64,000 nucleotides of DNA from Vombatus ursinus. Taxonomy: Eukaryota > Chordata > Mammalia > Diprotodontia > Vombatidae. The stretch spans positions 1,752,382 to 1,816,381 of the forward strand of contig NW_020954551.1 of the NCBI RefSeq assembly GCF_900497805.2. The letters run 5' to 3'. Position numbers and translations under genes: made by a program. Below, piece after piece: positions 43,890 to 53,510 of the stretch. How positions within the stretch are numbered: the stretch's first letter is position 1; the number at the start of each line of letters is the position of its first letter. The notes under the pieces were generated by a model, which was not told the DNA's origin, made no database searches, and saw only the letters and a list, made by a program, of their open reading frames with translations.

Positions 43890-44145
43890 AGTGACACAGT
43901 GAGTAGGGGTGGAAATACCTTTGAGCCAGGAGCTGAGTCCAGCACTCTTCAAATCACACCTGGTAGGTGACTGCCTACAGCATTTACTAGTTGTGTGATC
44001 CTAACCAAGTCATCTGAGATTCCTGTGCCTCAATTTCCTCATCTATAAAATGGGAATAATGATAGGACCTATTTCACAAAGCTGATATGAGGAAGGCTAG
44101 CTATCATTATTACAATGAATGTGAAGCATTTTGCCAACATTAAGA
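43890..44145 (+). mobile_element. MIR-type SINE, type A
   Basis: Contains ctagttgtgtgatcctaacc, cctcaatttcctcatctata, then caaagctgatatgaggaagg and gctagctatcattattac. Its tail half is part of the direct duplication with 46,598. Confidence 0.85.
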
Positions 44146-44327
44146 TTATAACATTCTAGAGCTAGAGATGGTGGGGACCTCTTCATTTTACAGTTTTGGA
44201 AAGTGAGGCCCGGGGAGGTGGGGTAACTTTCCCAAGGTAACTAACACAAGTGATAAGATGAAGAAATAGAATCTGAATCCGATCCCATGGTTTCCATAAA
44301 CGTCAGTTCCTATATTAATAATTATTT
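44032..44327 (+). repeat. Direct repeat, copy 1 (paired with 46,598-46,886)
   Basis: About 87% identical by eye to the second copy, with a few indels (13 and about 17 bases). The shared block crosses the junction of a + type A SINE and a - type B SINE and extends into tatattaataattatt. It is cut on the right by a type C SINE. Confidence 0.75.
44148..44300 (-). mobile_element. MIR-type SINE, type B, reverse
   Basis: Contains attctagagctagagatggt, ttcattttacagttttggaa, and atctgaatccgatcccatgg. It is joined tail-to-tail to the preceding SINE, the same junction as at 46,700. Confidence 0.8.
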
Positions 44328-44331
44328 TTGT

Positions 44332-44576
44332 TGCACTGGATAGAGCGCCCGGCTTTGGAGTTAAGAACACTCATCTTCCTGAGTTCAGATATGTCCTCAG
44401 ACACTTACCAGCTGTGTGACCCTCGGCAAGTCACTTAACCCTGTTTGCCTCAGTTTCCTCCTCAATAAAATAAGCTAGAAAAGGAAATGGCAAACCACTC
44501 CAGGATCTGCCAAGAAAACCCCAAATGGGTCAAGAAGAGTCAGACACAACTGAAACAATGTAACAACAAACAACTG
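44332..44576 (+). mobile_element. tRNA-headed SINE, type C, full length
   Basis: Head gcactggatagagcgcccgg, ggcaagtcacttaaccctgt, ggaaatggcaaaccactcca, then the tail aagagtcagacacaactgaa and a caacaa-rich end. The tail resembles the 3' end of RTE/BovB LINEs. Confidence 0.93.
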
Positions 44577-44589
44577 GAAATCCAGCCCT

Positions 44590-44728
44590 GGGCCTTCCAT
44601 GGTGTCTTCAGGTTTGAAAAGCATTGTGAATGTCATCTCATTTTATCTTCATAAAGACCGTATTAGGTTGATGCTATTATGATGATCAGTAGCATTCAGA
44701 GAGCACTTTAAGGTTTGCCCTCTACGAA
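44590..44728 (-). mobile_element. Type A SINE pieces, reverse
   Basis: Contains aaaagcattgtgaatgtcat then gagagcactttaaggtttgc and gaatgctagctatcat, which leads into the ATC microsatellite. Two overlapping fragments may be present. Confidence 0.5.
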
Positions 44729-44969
44729 TGCTAGCTATCATCACCATCATCATCATCATCTTCATCATCATCATCTTCATAATCATCATCATCACCATCA
44801 TCACCATCATCATCATCATCATCTTCATCATCATCATCACCATCATCATCATCTTCTTCATCATCATCATCTTCATAATCATCATCATCACCATCATCAT
44901 CTTCATCATCATCATCTTCATCATCATCACCACCATCATCGCCACCGTCATCATCATCTTCTTCATCAT
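44729..44969. repeat. (ATC)n microsatellite, about 240 bp
   Basis: tcatcatc units with regular ttc, acc and ataatc variants that suggest internal higher-order duplication, for example repeated cttcataatcatcatcat at about 44,776 and 44,870. The polyhistidine, isoleucine and methionine frames are artefacts. It grew from the type A SINE tail (ctatcatcaccatc). Confidence 0.98.
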
Positions 44970-45884
44970 GATGTTAAATTCAGAGAACACTCTCATTTCA
45001 CTAGATCAGATTCCCTATCACCCTCTCCCATGAATGACGGGGCATTTCTATCAGTGCCATGTTGGCTCTTTGCCTAAAACTCTATGTAAGTTTGAGCTCT
45101 GAGTGCCTTTGGGCCTTTGACTGGAGTGCAGAATGGACTTCCAAAGCCAACCCAGTATGTGCTGCCTATGGATTGTTGCTGTCAGCAGCTGTTCCCCTCC
45201 TCCACTTGTGAGTAGCAATAAAGTCTCGTTATCTTTGTGATGCTCTTGGTCTTTATCCCCTTAGGCTGAGAGAGAGCTACAGTCACTTGTTCACTGTTCT
45301 GGTCACACAATAATTAAGCCTCAGGATCAAGTTTCCAAGGAAAGTCTTCTGGATAACCAGTCTTCCTTCCACTCCATGTGACCTCATGACCACAACTCCA
45401 GCAGCGCCATGTCTATATCCCTTAAAAGTCTACATAGCCCTTTGTGCAGCAACCTTACCCATCTCCTTCATCCCAAATCTAAGAGTCAGAAAGCTGTCAG
45501 TGGGAGGCTGATGTCAATCGCCCCTCCAAAGAAACACTTCCTACCCTTTGAAAGGCAGAATTTGCCATCTCCAGCAAACAGATTTCTGTATTTTATGATG
45601 CTTTAATTTATTTTTTGGGGGATGCCTGGAGAGAACAGACCTAGTACCAAAAGCTCCCTGTGATTGCAGCAAACATCAAGGCTGGAATAAATTATCAATA
45701 AGAATGCAAAGGGAATGCCTAACCATTCAGAACCAAAAAGAAGCTAGCACGAATAACACCGAGGATGTCGAAAACATCTGTCAGCAGGAAACAGATGTGT
45801 CTGTTTCATGTTCAAGTCCAATGACTGCCAAAGGGCAAAGCTCTTCTCTTCCATACAGGAGAGATTGGCTTCATTGCCATCTCC
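44970..45884. other. Unassigned stretch
   Basis: No recognised repeat. A poly(A)-signal-like gcaataaagtctcgttatct at about 45,217 could belong to an LTR fossil or a host transcript end, but there is no supporting structure. Confidence 0.35.
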
Positions 45885-45989
45885 CTGTCTGTCTTCTGCC
45901 ACTGGGTCACTGGGGTGTGACATGACACAGTCACTTCCCCTCTTTGGGACTCAGTTTCCATATTTGTGAAATGATGGGATAATATAGGT
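45885..45989 (+). mobile_element. MIR-type SINE fragment
   Basis: Contains tgtgacatgacacagtcact then gggactcagtttccatattt and gatgggataatatagg. Truncated by the following SINE. Confidence 0.65.
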
Positions 45990-46227
45990 CCCTTGGAGAG
46001 AGCACTGGACCTGGAGTCAGGAAGATTCATCTTTGTGAGTTCAAATCTGACCTCAGACACTTGCCAGCTGCGTGACCCTGGGCAAGTCACTTCACCCTGT
46101 TTGCCTCAGTTTCCTCATCTGTAAAATGAGCTGGAGAAGGAAATGGCCAAACACTCAGTATCTTTGCCAACCCCAGAGTCACACAGAATTGGTCACAACT
46201 GAAAGGACTGAACAGCAACAAACAATT
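45990..46227 (+). mobile_element. tRNA-headed SINE, type C, full length
   Basis: Contains gagcactggacctggagtca, gtgaccctgggcaagtcact, tgagctggagaaggaaatgg, then agagtcacacagaattggtc and cagcaacaaac. Confidence 0.94.
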
Positions 46228-46281
46228 CCAAAGAATTATTGTGAACATTAAACAAAGCAGGAGTTCTCCAAATGAACAGCT

Positions 46282-46498
46282 TCAGTGGTATGCTGGTGAA
46301 TGTTTAACAACTGGCTTCCAAGGAAAAAAATATGCCCACAACACACTTTTTAGTTTAATATGAATTGTTCGCATTTTCTCCACCACTTTCTCAAATCTAC
46401 TCAATTTTAAAAAACATAATAAATCAAGCCCTGATTTATAATATTTCCTGACATCTGAAGTATAATTGCTCACACTGAAAATTAACAGCGGACTCTTG
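46282..46498 (-). mobile_element. hAT-like MITE, reverse
   Basis: Begins cagtggtatgctggtgaatg then tttaacaactggcttccaag, continues aataaatcaagccctgattt and ends near agcggactcttga. This copy shows the family's best-kept terminus. Confidence 0.65.
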
Positions 46499-46702
46499 AA
46501 ACTCGCTCGAGTGCGTCCCCAGGCAGACCTCTGGTCAGTTTGAATCCACCCTTGGCACAACACTGTGCAACCATGGTCAAGCCACTTTTTGAGCTTTAGT
46601 TTCCTCATCTGTAAAATGGGAATAATGCTAGGGCCTATTTCACAAGGCTGATATGAAGAAGTCTAGCCATCATTATTATAACGAATGTAAAGCATTTTAC
46701 CA
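46499..46702 (+). mobile_element. MIR-type SINE, type A
   Basis: Contains gtcagtttgaatccaccctt, accatggtcaagccactttt, gtttcctcatctgtaaaatg, then ctgatatgaagaagtctagc and gtaaagcattttaccaac. Confidence 0.85.
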
Positions 46703-46886
46703 ACATTAAAATTATGATATTCTAGAGCTAAAGATGGAGGGGACCATGGAGTCTAACCTCTTCATTTACAGTCTTGGAAAGTGAGGCCTCAAGGTACCCA
46801 ACACAAGTGATAAAATGAAGAGATAGAGTCTGAACCCAAGTCCCGTGGTTACCGTAAATGTAGGTTCCTATATTAATAATTACTAT
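46598..46886 (+). repeat. Direct repeat, copy 2 (paired with 44,032-44,327)
   Basis: Same order of parts, including the private join caacattaaaattatgatat between the two SINEs and the end tatattaataattac. It lacks the type C SINE present at the right of copy 1. Confidence 0.75.
46703..46870 (-). mobile_element. MIR-type SINE, type B, reverse
   Basis: Contains attctagagctaaagatgga, ggggaccatggagtctaacc, cttggaaagtgaggcctcaa and gagtctgaacccaagtcccg. Confidence 0.82.
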
Positions 46887-47154
46887 TATGTTTAAGGGGT
46901 GCTTCTCAGGAGGATTTAATCCACTGACTGTTACCTGAAGTTTAAAACCTGCAAATCTCTATTAAAATGTAAATGCTTATGGGGTCAGGAAATATTTTAG
47001 GCTGATATCATTCAGTCACAAGCAATCTAGTGGGAAGGAAAGAACAGCAGGTTTTTATGGTGCAGGGGACGGGGAGCTGGTGAGGAAGGAGGAGAGAACA
47101 GAAGGCTCCTGAGGACCTGCCAGCTGGGCAGCATCCACCAAGGAGATAGAAGCT
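46887..47154. other. Unassigned stretch
   Basis: Nothing recognised. Confidence 0.35.
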
Positions 47155-47335
47155 TCCTAGAATCCTATGATTTAGAGTACGGAGGAACATCAAGTCCAAC
47201 CCCATCTTTTACAGAACAGGAAACTGAGTCATGGAGAAGCAAAGTGCTTTGCCCAAGACCGTTGGAGAGATACCAAATAGCAGAGGCAGGATCCTAACCC
47301 AGACTTTCTGATTCTGAACTTCCCATGATACCGGG
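47155..47335 (-). mobile_element. MIR-type SINE, type B, reverse
   Basis: Contains atcctatgatttagagtacg, aagtccaaccccatctttta, gaacaggaaactgagtcatg and ggatcctaacccagactttc. Confidence 0.85.
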
Positions 47336-47364
47336 TGTCATCAGAAATATTTAAGGGAAGGGGA

Positions 47365-47425
47365 AGGGGGAAAAAGCTTTTCTTAAGCGCCTACTATGTT
47401 CCAGGCATTATGATAAGAACTTTCC
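47365..47425 (-). mobile_element. Short L2 or MIR end, reverse
   Basis: Contains cttaagcgcctactatgttc then caggcattatgataagaact. Confidence 0.55.
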
Positions 47426-47534
47426 TAAATCTCTCTATGATTCCATAAATCACAGTCTTTACTAATGTTATTCGAGTAATTTCCTCCAAACTCATAGAAA
47501 GTACCTGCTTAAAAAAGGCAGAAATTCATCGTGT

Positions 47535-47735
47535 AATAATAATAATATATGGCATTTATATAGTGCTTTAAGCTTGCAGAGTACTTTGCAAATATTATCT
47601 CATTTTGCCCCACTTCCCCACCCCCAACAGCCCTGAGAGGCAGGTGCTTTCATTCTAAGCTAAGGTGAAGTGATTTGCCCAGGGCACACATAGCTAGCTA
47701 GTGTTTGCTGCCAGATTCAGAGTTGGGGACCTCAG
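47535..47735 (-). mobile_element. MIR-type SINE, type A, reverse
   Basis: Contains tatatggcatttatatagtg, gcagagtactttgcaaatat, and tgatttgcccagggcacaca. Confidence 0.85.
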
Positions 47736-48339
47736 CAGCCAATGATTCAATCCTTATCTAAGAAGGATACAGCACACTTAACAAGGATACAGATGAGGAG
47801 GGTCTGGAGGTCCTCTGGAAATGATACCTCCTTCACATTCTTCCCCAGGGCCAGTCCTGTAACATTTCATCGCTGAAGCAGCAAACTGTCAGGTGCAAAG
47901 CTGCTGATACCCAGCCAGGACGCCTCTTCCCTTTCTTGGTCTGGCAGTCATTATACTGCTCATTGGAATATTGCACATTCCATGCACCGCCCCCTTCCCA
48001 TCCCCACCCCATAGATCAGATGTTCTATTTCTCTCAAAATCCCATCATAAGAGAAAAAAATGTCAAACAGATATTCAGGCTCAGACGGCAGCATTTGCTG
48101 GGATTTTCACATGAGCTGGAATGGGAAGGAGGTTTCATTTCCAAGACAATAAAAGTGATAAGAGCAGCTAAATGCTCCAGATGAGATTCTGTTGTGCAGG
48201 AATACGAGATTATACAAATGTCACACATGCGACGGTTTCCATTTGGCTGCATGTGTGAGTCTCCATAGAAAGACTGGGGAAAGGGAGAAAACAATTATTC
48301 TCACGTGATTTAAACCCCCAGCATCTCTAAGCAGAAAGA
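47736..48339. other. Unassigned stretch
   Basis: About 0.6 kb with no recognised repeat; an 86-codon - frame (48,034-48,294) overlaps an 82-codon + frame, and neither shows a domain. Confidence 0.35.
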
Positions 48340-48600
48340 GCTCATCTATCCAACCATTCTTAGTAAGTCATTACTTATCCTTGGTAAGTCATTTTCCAGA
48401 CATCGCTTGGAGTCCTCACCTTCAGGAGTCATCCTCTCTCTCCTGACATGGTTCATTCCACTTATGCTTAGCTCTCATTGTTAACAAGTTACACCGAGTT
48501 CCAATCGGCTACTCAACAAGGTCCACCCCTTGTTCCCAGGTGTCCCCTCTGGGCCCAAGCAGGACAAGACTAATCCTCCTTCCACGTGACAATTTTCTGG
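48340..48600 (-). mobile_element. CR1/L3 LINE 3' region, reverse
   Basis: Contains cgcttggagtcctcaccttc, cattgttaacaagttacacc, gggcccaagcaggacaagac and cctccttccacgtgacaatt, an eroded reversed L3 end. Confidence 0.65.
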
Positions 48601-48602
48601 CA

Positions 48603-48680
48603 CAGTGCAGTAGAAAGCTGAATTTGGAGTCCAAAGATCTGGGTTCAAATCTTGGCTCTATCACCTCTTGTTGGTTTGAT
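48603..48680 (+). mobile_element. MIR-type SINE head fragment
   Basis: Contains gtgcagtagaaagctgaatt then gatctgggttcaaatcttgg. Confidence 0.7.
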
Positions 48681-48744
48681 TAATTGGAGAAGTCTGGGCC
48701 ATCCACATTTACATTAATTGGGTTGGGGACCCTCGAATGATGAC

Positions 48745-49189
48745 CATGTCATGTCTCTGTTCAAAAAACCTCATTGGTGACATCTTTGTCTGGCTTCTAA
48801 AGCCCTTCACAATCTAGGCTTACTCAACATGATTCCCCTCCCTACACATTACATTCCAGCACAACTGGATTATTTTCTCTTCCTCATATAAGATGGTCCA
48901 TCTTCCATATTCATGCCCTTCAAGGTCATCCTCCATGGCTGCAGGGCACTCCCTCCTTGTTTCTAACCTTGATAATAATACTTAGATTATTTTATGGCTT
49001 AGCTCACGTCCTACGTAGGCTTCTCCTTTTCTCTCCAGTAACATGTTGTCTCCCCTGAAATTACCCTACATATCTTACATTTACATTTGTTTATGGATTA
49101 TTCCGCCTCCTTCCCCAATAGCATGTTAGAAGGGACTGCTCCATTCTTATCTTAGTCTCGCTCCTGCCTGGCACATGGCAGGCACTTAA
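48745..49189 (+). mobile_element. L2 3' end, left part
   Basis: Contains aaacctcattggtgacatct, ttctaaagcccttcacaatc, ttccccaatagcatgttaga, and tgcctggcacatggcaggca. Its terminal bases seem to resume after a SINE at 49,403. Confidence 0.82.
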
Positions 49190-49402
49190 GATCTGCCTGA
49201 GTTCAAATCCAGCCTCAAAAAAATTGTGTGACCCTGGGTAAGTCACTTAACCTCTCTCAGGTTCGATTTCCTCATCTGTAAAACAAGGGCTGATAGAACT
49301 TATCTCCCAGAGTTGTTGGGAGGATAAAATGAGATATTTGTAAAGGTTTTTTTTGCAAACCTCGAAAAGCCATATAAATGTTAGCTACTATTATAAGTGC
49401 TT
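49190..49402 (+). mobile_element. MIR-type SINE, type A, nested in L2
   Basis: Contains gtgtgaccctgggtaagtca, gatttcctcatctgtaaaac, agttgttgggaggataaaat and ccatataaatgttagctact. The L2 end cacttaa is on its left, and gtgcttgttaaattgtttgt, which would complete an L2 terminus, follows on the right. Confidence 0.82.
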
Positions 49403-49500
49403 GTTAAATTGTTTGTTGAATCTACCTCACAGAGCTGTTCTGAGCAAAATGCTGTATGATCCTTAACGTATTATAAAAGTGCTATTTTCATTGTATAGAC
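49403..49500 (+). mobile_element. L2 terminus and second type A tail piece
   Basis: gtgcttgttaaattgtttgt looks like the displaced L2 end. ctacctcacagagctgttct and cgtattataaaagtgctatt are a type A SINE tail. Confidence 0.55.
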
Positions 49501-49554
49501 AAGAGGGTAATAATCTTTCTTTGCTAAATCAAATCTTTGAAGCAATAATAAGTA

Positions 49555-49775
49555 GCACTTTCTCTCTCCCACTCTCTCCCCTTTTCCCTCCCTTTCCTAT
49601 TCTTTCCTTCCCTCCTTCCACCCTCCATCTCTTTCTCCTTTTTCCTACTCCTTTCCCTCCCCATTTCATTCTTTTTCTTTCTTTCCCTTCCCTTGCTCCC
49701 TCCCATCACCTCTCTGTTTCTTTCCCCTTCCTTCCTCTTCTCTCTTATTCCCTCTTTCATTTCTTTCTATTTAAT
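49555..49775. repeat. Pyrimidine-rich (CTTT/CCCT)n tract
   Basis: About 220 bases, nearly all C and T on this strand, with ctttctttcccttcccttgc-type units. The frames across it (102 codons +, 78 codons -) are compositional. Confidence 0.92.
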
Positions 49776-49919
49776 AAGTCATCGTAGAGGAGAACCACTT
49801 CAGAAGAATGGACCTGCCACCCTTGTCATCTGTCACTAGCAACAGATGACCAACTGATATCAACAGGTAAAAAAAATCTCATGGGCCTCAGGAATAGCAG
49901 CACTACCTGTCCCCACTCC

Positions 49920-50070
49920 CAGTAAGATGTGAAGGGCTTTGTGATCTGAGGGCAGTAGAATATAATCTCCTTGAGGGGAGGGCTGGTTTTATTTGTTTTC
50001 GTCTCCCCCGTGATTGGCACAGAGCCTTGGCAATACTAAGTACTCAGATATTGGTTGAACTGAAGTGTCA
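49920..50070 (+). mobile_element. L2 3' terminus
   Basis: Contains agaatataatctccttgagg, ggagggctggttttatttgt, attggcacagagccttggca and ttggttgaactgaa. Confidence 0.75.
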
Positions 50071-50774
50071 GAGGCAAAAAAGAAGCCCTATGTTCTTGAG
50101 TTATGGGAACTATTTTTGTCAGCTACAAAATAGGGAAGAAAATTTTTCAATAGATAAATGTGAATTATCCTTACATTTCATATTTTGAGTTGATGCAGCT
50201 CCACTAGAGAAGAGAACATTATTTCAAATAAGGTAGACCAACAGTGGTCATGAGCCATCATCTCTGCAGGTCCTATCCAGGTAGTTTCTTAATATGCAAA
50301 CAAGACGTGCAACATATGCTTGCATGGATTATTTGCGTGTGTGGAATATATACATGGTGACTAAGAGAGTGTACAATGTGTCCATTTATGGCTGCCTACT
50401 TGGTATGACTCCAGGGACAGTGAAAGGCAGAGGTGAATCCAGTGGTAGGCAAGGTGGGCAGTTGTGCAGGGTGCTTCACAAAGACAATAGACACAAGGAC
50501 CCCTTTTAATATTACTTGTGTTTTAAGATCCCATTCTCTATAGCATGCAGATATTTATTTTGTGATACCAGCTAGCACGTATTAATTGTGAAGGCTCAAA
50601 GTCTCCAGTGGATGGAGAGTGACATGTAAGAGGCACATGTCTCAAACCTTGCCCAGCATGCACAAATGCCTTGTCCCAGCTTTGGTGAAAGGTCCCACCT
50701 GTCCTCAAATCCCTCTCTCTCCAGTCAAAAATTCCAACCCTTTGGTAGAGCCTGACTCTAGAGGTAGAAGACCA
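50071..50774. other. Unassigned stretch
   Basis: No recognised repeat or gene. Confidence 0.35.
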
Positions 50775-50900
50775 GGGTACAAACTCTGACCCTCCAATGC
50801 TCACTATCTGTAAGATCTGGAGCAAGTATTTAACTTTGCTGGGCCTCAGAGACTTGATGGTCTCTGAAGACTCTTTAAGGTCTACATCCATGATCTTCTA
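50775..50900 (+). mobile_element. MIR-type SINE, type B
   Basis: Contains aaactctgaccctccaatgc, gtatttaactttgctgggcc and gactctttaaggtctacatc. Confidence 0.72.
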
Positions 50901-51534
50901 ATTCTTAGCATATTCAGCAACAGCAGTGAAGGCATTGTCTCCAGAAGGCCCTGAAAATAATGAGCATCTATAGCCTTGGAATAATCCTTTGATCCACATT
51001 AGTTCACAGGGCCAGCTGTTTGTTGATCTCTTGGCCCCCTAGTTCATGAGATACAAATAGATTTCAATGGAGAGAGAGGTCAATCAGCTCTGGGTTTTAG
51101 GGAGGAGATGTGGGGGCATCAGGTTAGGGGAGCACAAAGATTAGGGGATGGAAAGGAGGCTCATGCTGCTCACAATTTTGCCCAGAGCTGGACGAAACCT
51201 CAATGAAGAGGCAGTGGAAGAGGTTGAGTGGACAGAACTCATTCAAATACAGCAAATTCAATGTAAATATTCACAGGTCTTCATCATCAGAGAGTTGGCC
51301 ATAACTGTGATGAATTTTTCTAGTCAATTTTTTTTAGGTAAAGCCTAAGGTGCAGAAGACTGAGCTCTGTGATGGAGGAAATACTCATCCCAATAAAATC
51401 ATGGATCTCCAAAGCAAAACAAACATATAAAGGCAGAGGATTTTACTCAATTCATTGCAAGATTATTGTAATCAAACACATCAAAGCCTGCAGTAATTGG
51501 TACAATGCAAATCTGCAGCCACCTTATTTCAAAT
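50901..51534. other. Unassigned stretch
   Basis: No recognised repeat or gene in about 0.6 kb. Confidence 0.35.
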
Positions 51535-51885
51535 TCAATCCAACAAGCATTTAAAGTGCACCATGATGGGCACCAGATATAGATACAAAGACAAAACCAA
51601 ACATTTTTACCTTCAAGAAGCTTGCATTTGTGTAGGAGAGGTGTGAGTAATGGGATGTTCTTGACACCAGATTCTGAAGGGCTTTAAACACCAGAATAAT
51701 CTGTATTTTATCCCAGAGGGAATGGGGAGAAGACGAAGTTTCTTGAGTAGGAGAGAGAAATGGATAAACCTGTGCTTTAAGAACAGTAATTTGACACCTG
51801 TGTGGACAGGAAGTGAAGAGAGGACTAGATGGAAAGACTGACCAGAGGACACAGTAGTAGTCCAGGTGAGAAGAGATTAGGACCG
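51535..51885 (-). mobile_element. L2 3' end, reverse
   Basis: Contains ccaacaagcatttaaagtgc, gaagggctttaaacaccaga, ataatctgtattttatccca and cacagtagtagtccaggtga. It is followed at once by a palindromic MITE. Confidence 0.75.
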
Positions 51886-51889
51886 AGAC

Positions 51890-52074
51890 CAGGGGTGGGG
51901 AACCTGTGGCCTCGAGGCCACATGTGGCCTTCTAGGTCCTCGGGTGTGGCCTTTTGACTGAGTCCAAGTTTTATACAACAGATTCTTTTATTATGGGGAC
52001 TTGTTCTGTGAAGTTTGGATTCAGTCAAAGGGCCGCACTTGAGGACCTAGAGGGCCACGTGTTCCCCACCCCTG
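51890..52074. mobile_element. Palindromic hAT-type MITE
   Basis: Starts caggggtggggaacctgtgg and ends with the near-perfect inverse gttccccacccctg. The palindrome continues inward through gtggccttctaggtcctcgg / gaggacctagagggccac and gactgagtccaag / ttggattcagtc, so most of the 185 bases can pair. The flanks accgagac and ccctaaac agree at 5 of 8 positions, a weak trace of an 8-base hAT TSD. No transposase is encoded. It sits at the edge of an L2 copy. Confidence 0.85.
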
Positions 52075-52174
52075 CCCTAAACTATTCACCTCCAGGGTGA
52101 TATCCTATTCAAGGTCGATTGGGATACATCCACCCTACTCTTATCATGCAGGACGTCACACATACTTTAATACT

Positions 52175-52260
52175 GGCTGGGAGTTAGGAGGCAGAGTCTC
52201 TTTCCAGTCCTGTTACTAATGAGCTGTGAGTTTGAAGAATCAACCTCTTTCAGTCCTGTG
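52175..52260 (+). mobile_element. MIR-type SINE fragment
   Basis: Contains agtctctttccagtcctgtt then tgagctgtgagtttgaagaa. Confidence 0.5.
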
Positions 52261-53224
52261 CTGTTTGGAAGAAACGCTCCAAAAGGTATCCAAGTGCTAA
52301 ATGGTGCTCGTGACAATAACTAAGGGTACTCTAAACATCTGTGTGATGCCAAGCGTGCCTGCCAGCACGTGGTGACGACCCCATGGGAAGACACAGACAA
52401 ACGTTGCATAGGCTAGGTAGGCATGGATAGGTCGCGATCTGCATCGCCGAGAATTTTTAGAAAGTAATTCGTTTGTTTTAATGATATTGATATCTTTCTT
52501 GATATTTTTTGATTGAAGAACTATTAGGATGTGCGAAGAAAAGAGAGGGGATTTGGGAAAAGAGCCCCAGGTTATGGGTGTTTAAAGCTGGCAACACTTG
52601 AGGAGGGCCTAAGAACGACAACATCCCATCAGAAAGTGTTTGGGTGTGAAGGAGAAGGATGAGATTATGAAAGTGAAAAATATCCAAATGGGATAAATGT
52701 GTGGGTGAAATGAGGAGCTTAAGCAGACACTTTCCTTCTCCTACCTGCTAGACAAAGTATCTAGTAATAAGGGTGCGAATTCCATTTTTCGTATTTCACA
52801 CTTGGTGTAATCCTGCCTGGCCATCCTGCATATGTGACAAAAAAGGCCCATAAAAGTAAGAAATCCACATAAAGTTATTATTGGTGGAAAAACTCAACTG
52901 CCTTACTCCAGGCCCATGAGATGGGGGCATCCATGTCAAATACTGGCCCATTCAGAACTAGGGGGATAGTCTTATTCTGAACCTTGTATGTGCTCTACGC
53001 CAGATCACATGGGTAAATTAACTGGGTCTGCATCGTTTATCACCCATATGGCATTTAGGAAATTCATTTATTCAATTTGGTCAGTGCGGAAATTCTACCC
53101 AGGTGTCCCTTCAATAAAAATTCTTTTACAAGGGCAGATTGAACTGCCAACATAATGAGTAAGTTGCGTATTTGAAAGGATCAACTGGGCTTTGCCATGG
53201 CTTCCAAAACCACCAGGCCAGCAT
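52261..53224. other. Unassigned stretch
   Basis: About 1 kb with no recognised repeat or gene. Confidence 0.4.
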
Positions 53225-53510
53225 AATTCTTGTTCTCTTGCAGTTTTTTCTCCAGGAGGACCAATGATGTCATGGGGTGGTTTTGACTTGCTCATGAATT
53301 AGATTTAAGTGAGGCAGAGCTGCACAAAGTCAGCCTCACTCTCTCCTTCAGAGTTATCGAAGTCCAGTGGCAAGATAAAAGTCAAAATGACTGGTGATGG
53401 CAAGGGATTCAGTGGATAACTTTGGCCTTCCTAAATTAACGCCTTTCTCTGGCCTCAGTTTGCCTGAGGCAACTCCCGTTCAATGACTAAAAGCTAGTAA
53501 GAATTGAGAT
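53225..53510 (-). mobile_element. RTESINE-like SINE, reverse
   Basis: Contains ccaggaggaccaatgatgtc, taagtgaggcagagctgcac, agtcagcctcactctctcct and gatggcaagggattcagtgg. It shares these blocks in order with 57,378-57,720. Confidence 0.72.

Noticed and set aside
44729-44969. CRISPR-like array
   Set aside because: Regular repeats without spacers, in a vertebrate genome; it is a microsatellite.
44649-45077. Polyhistidine, polyisoleucine and polymethionine frames
   Set aside because: Translation of the ATC microsatellite.
45100-45260. LTR-like AATAAAGTCTCG context
   Set aside because: A single poly(A)-signal-like motif is not enough to call an element.
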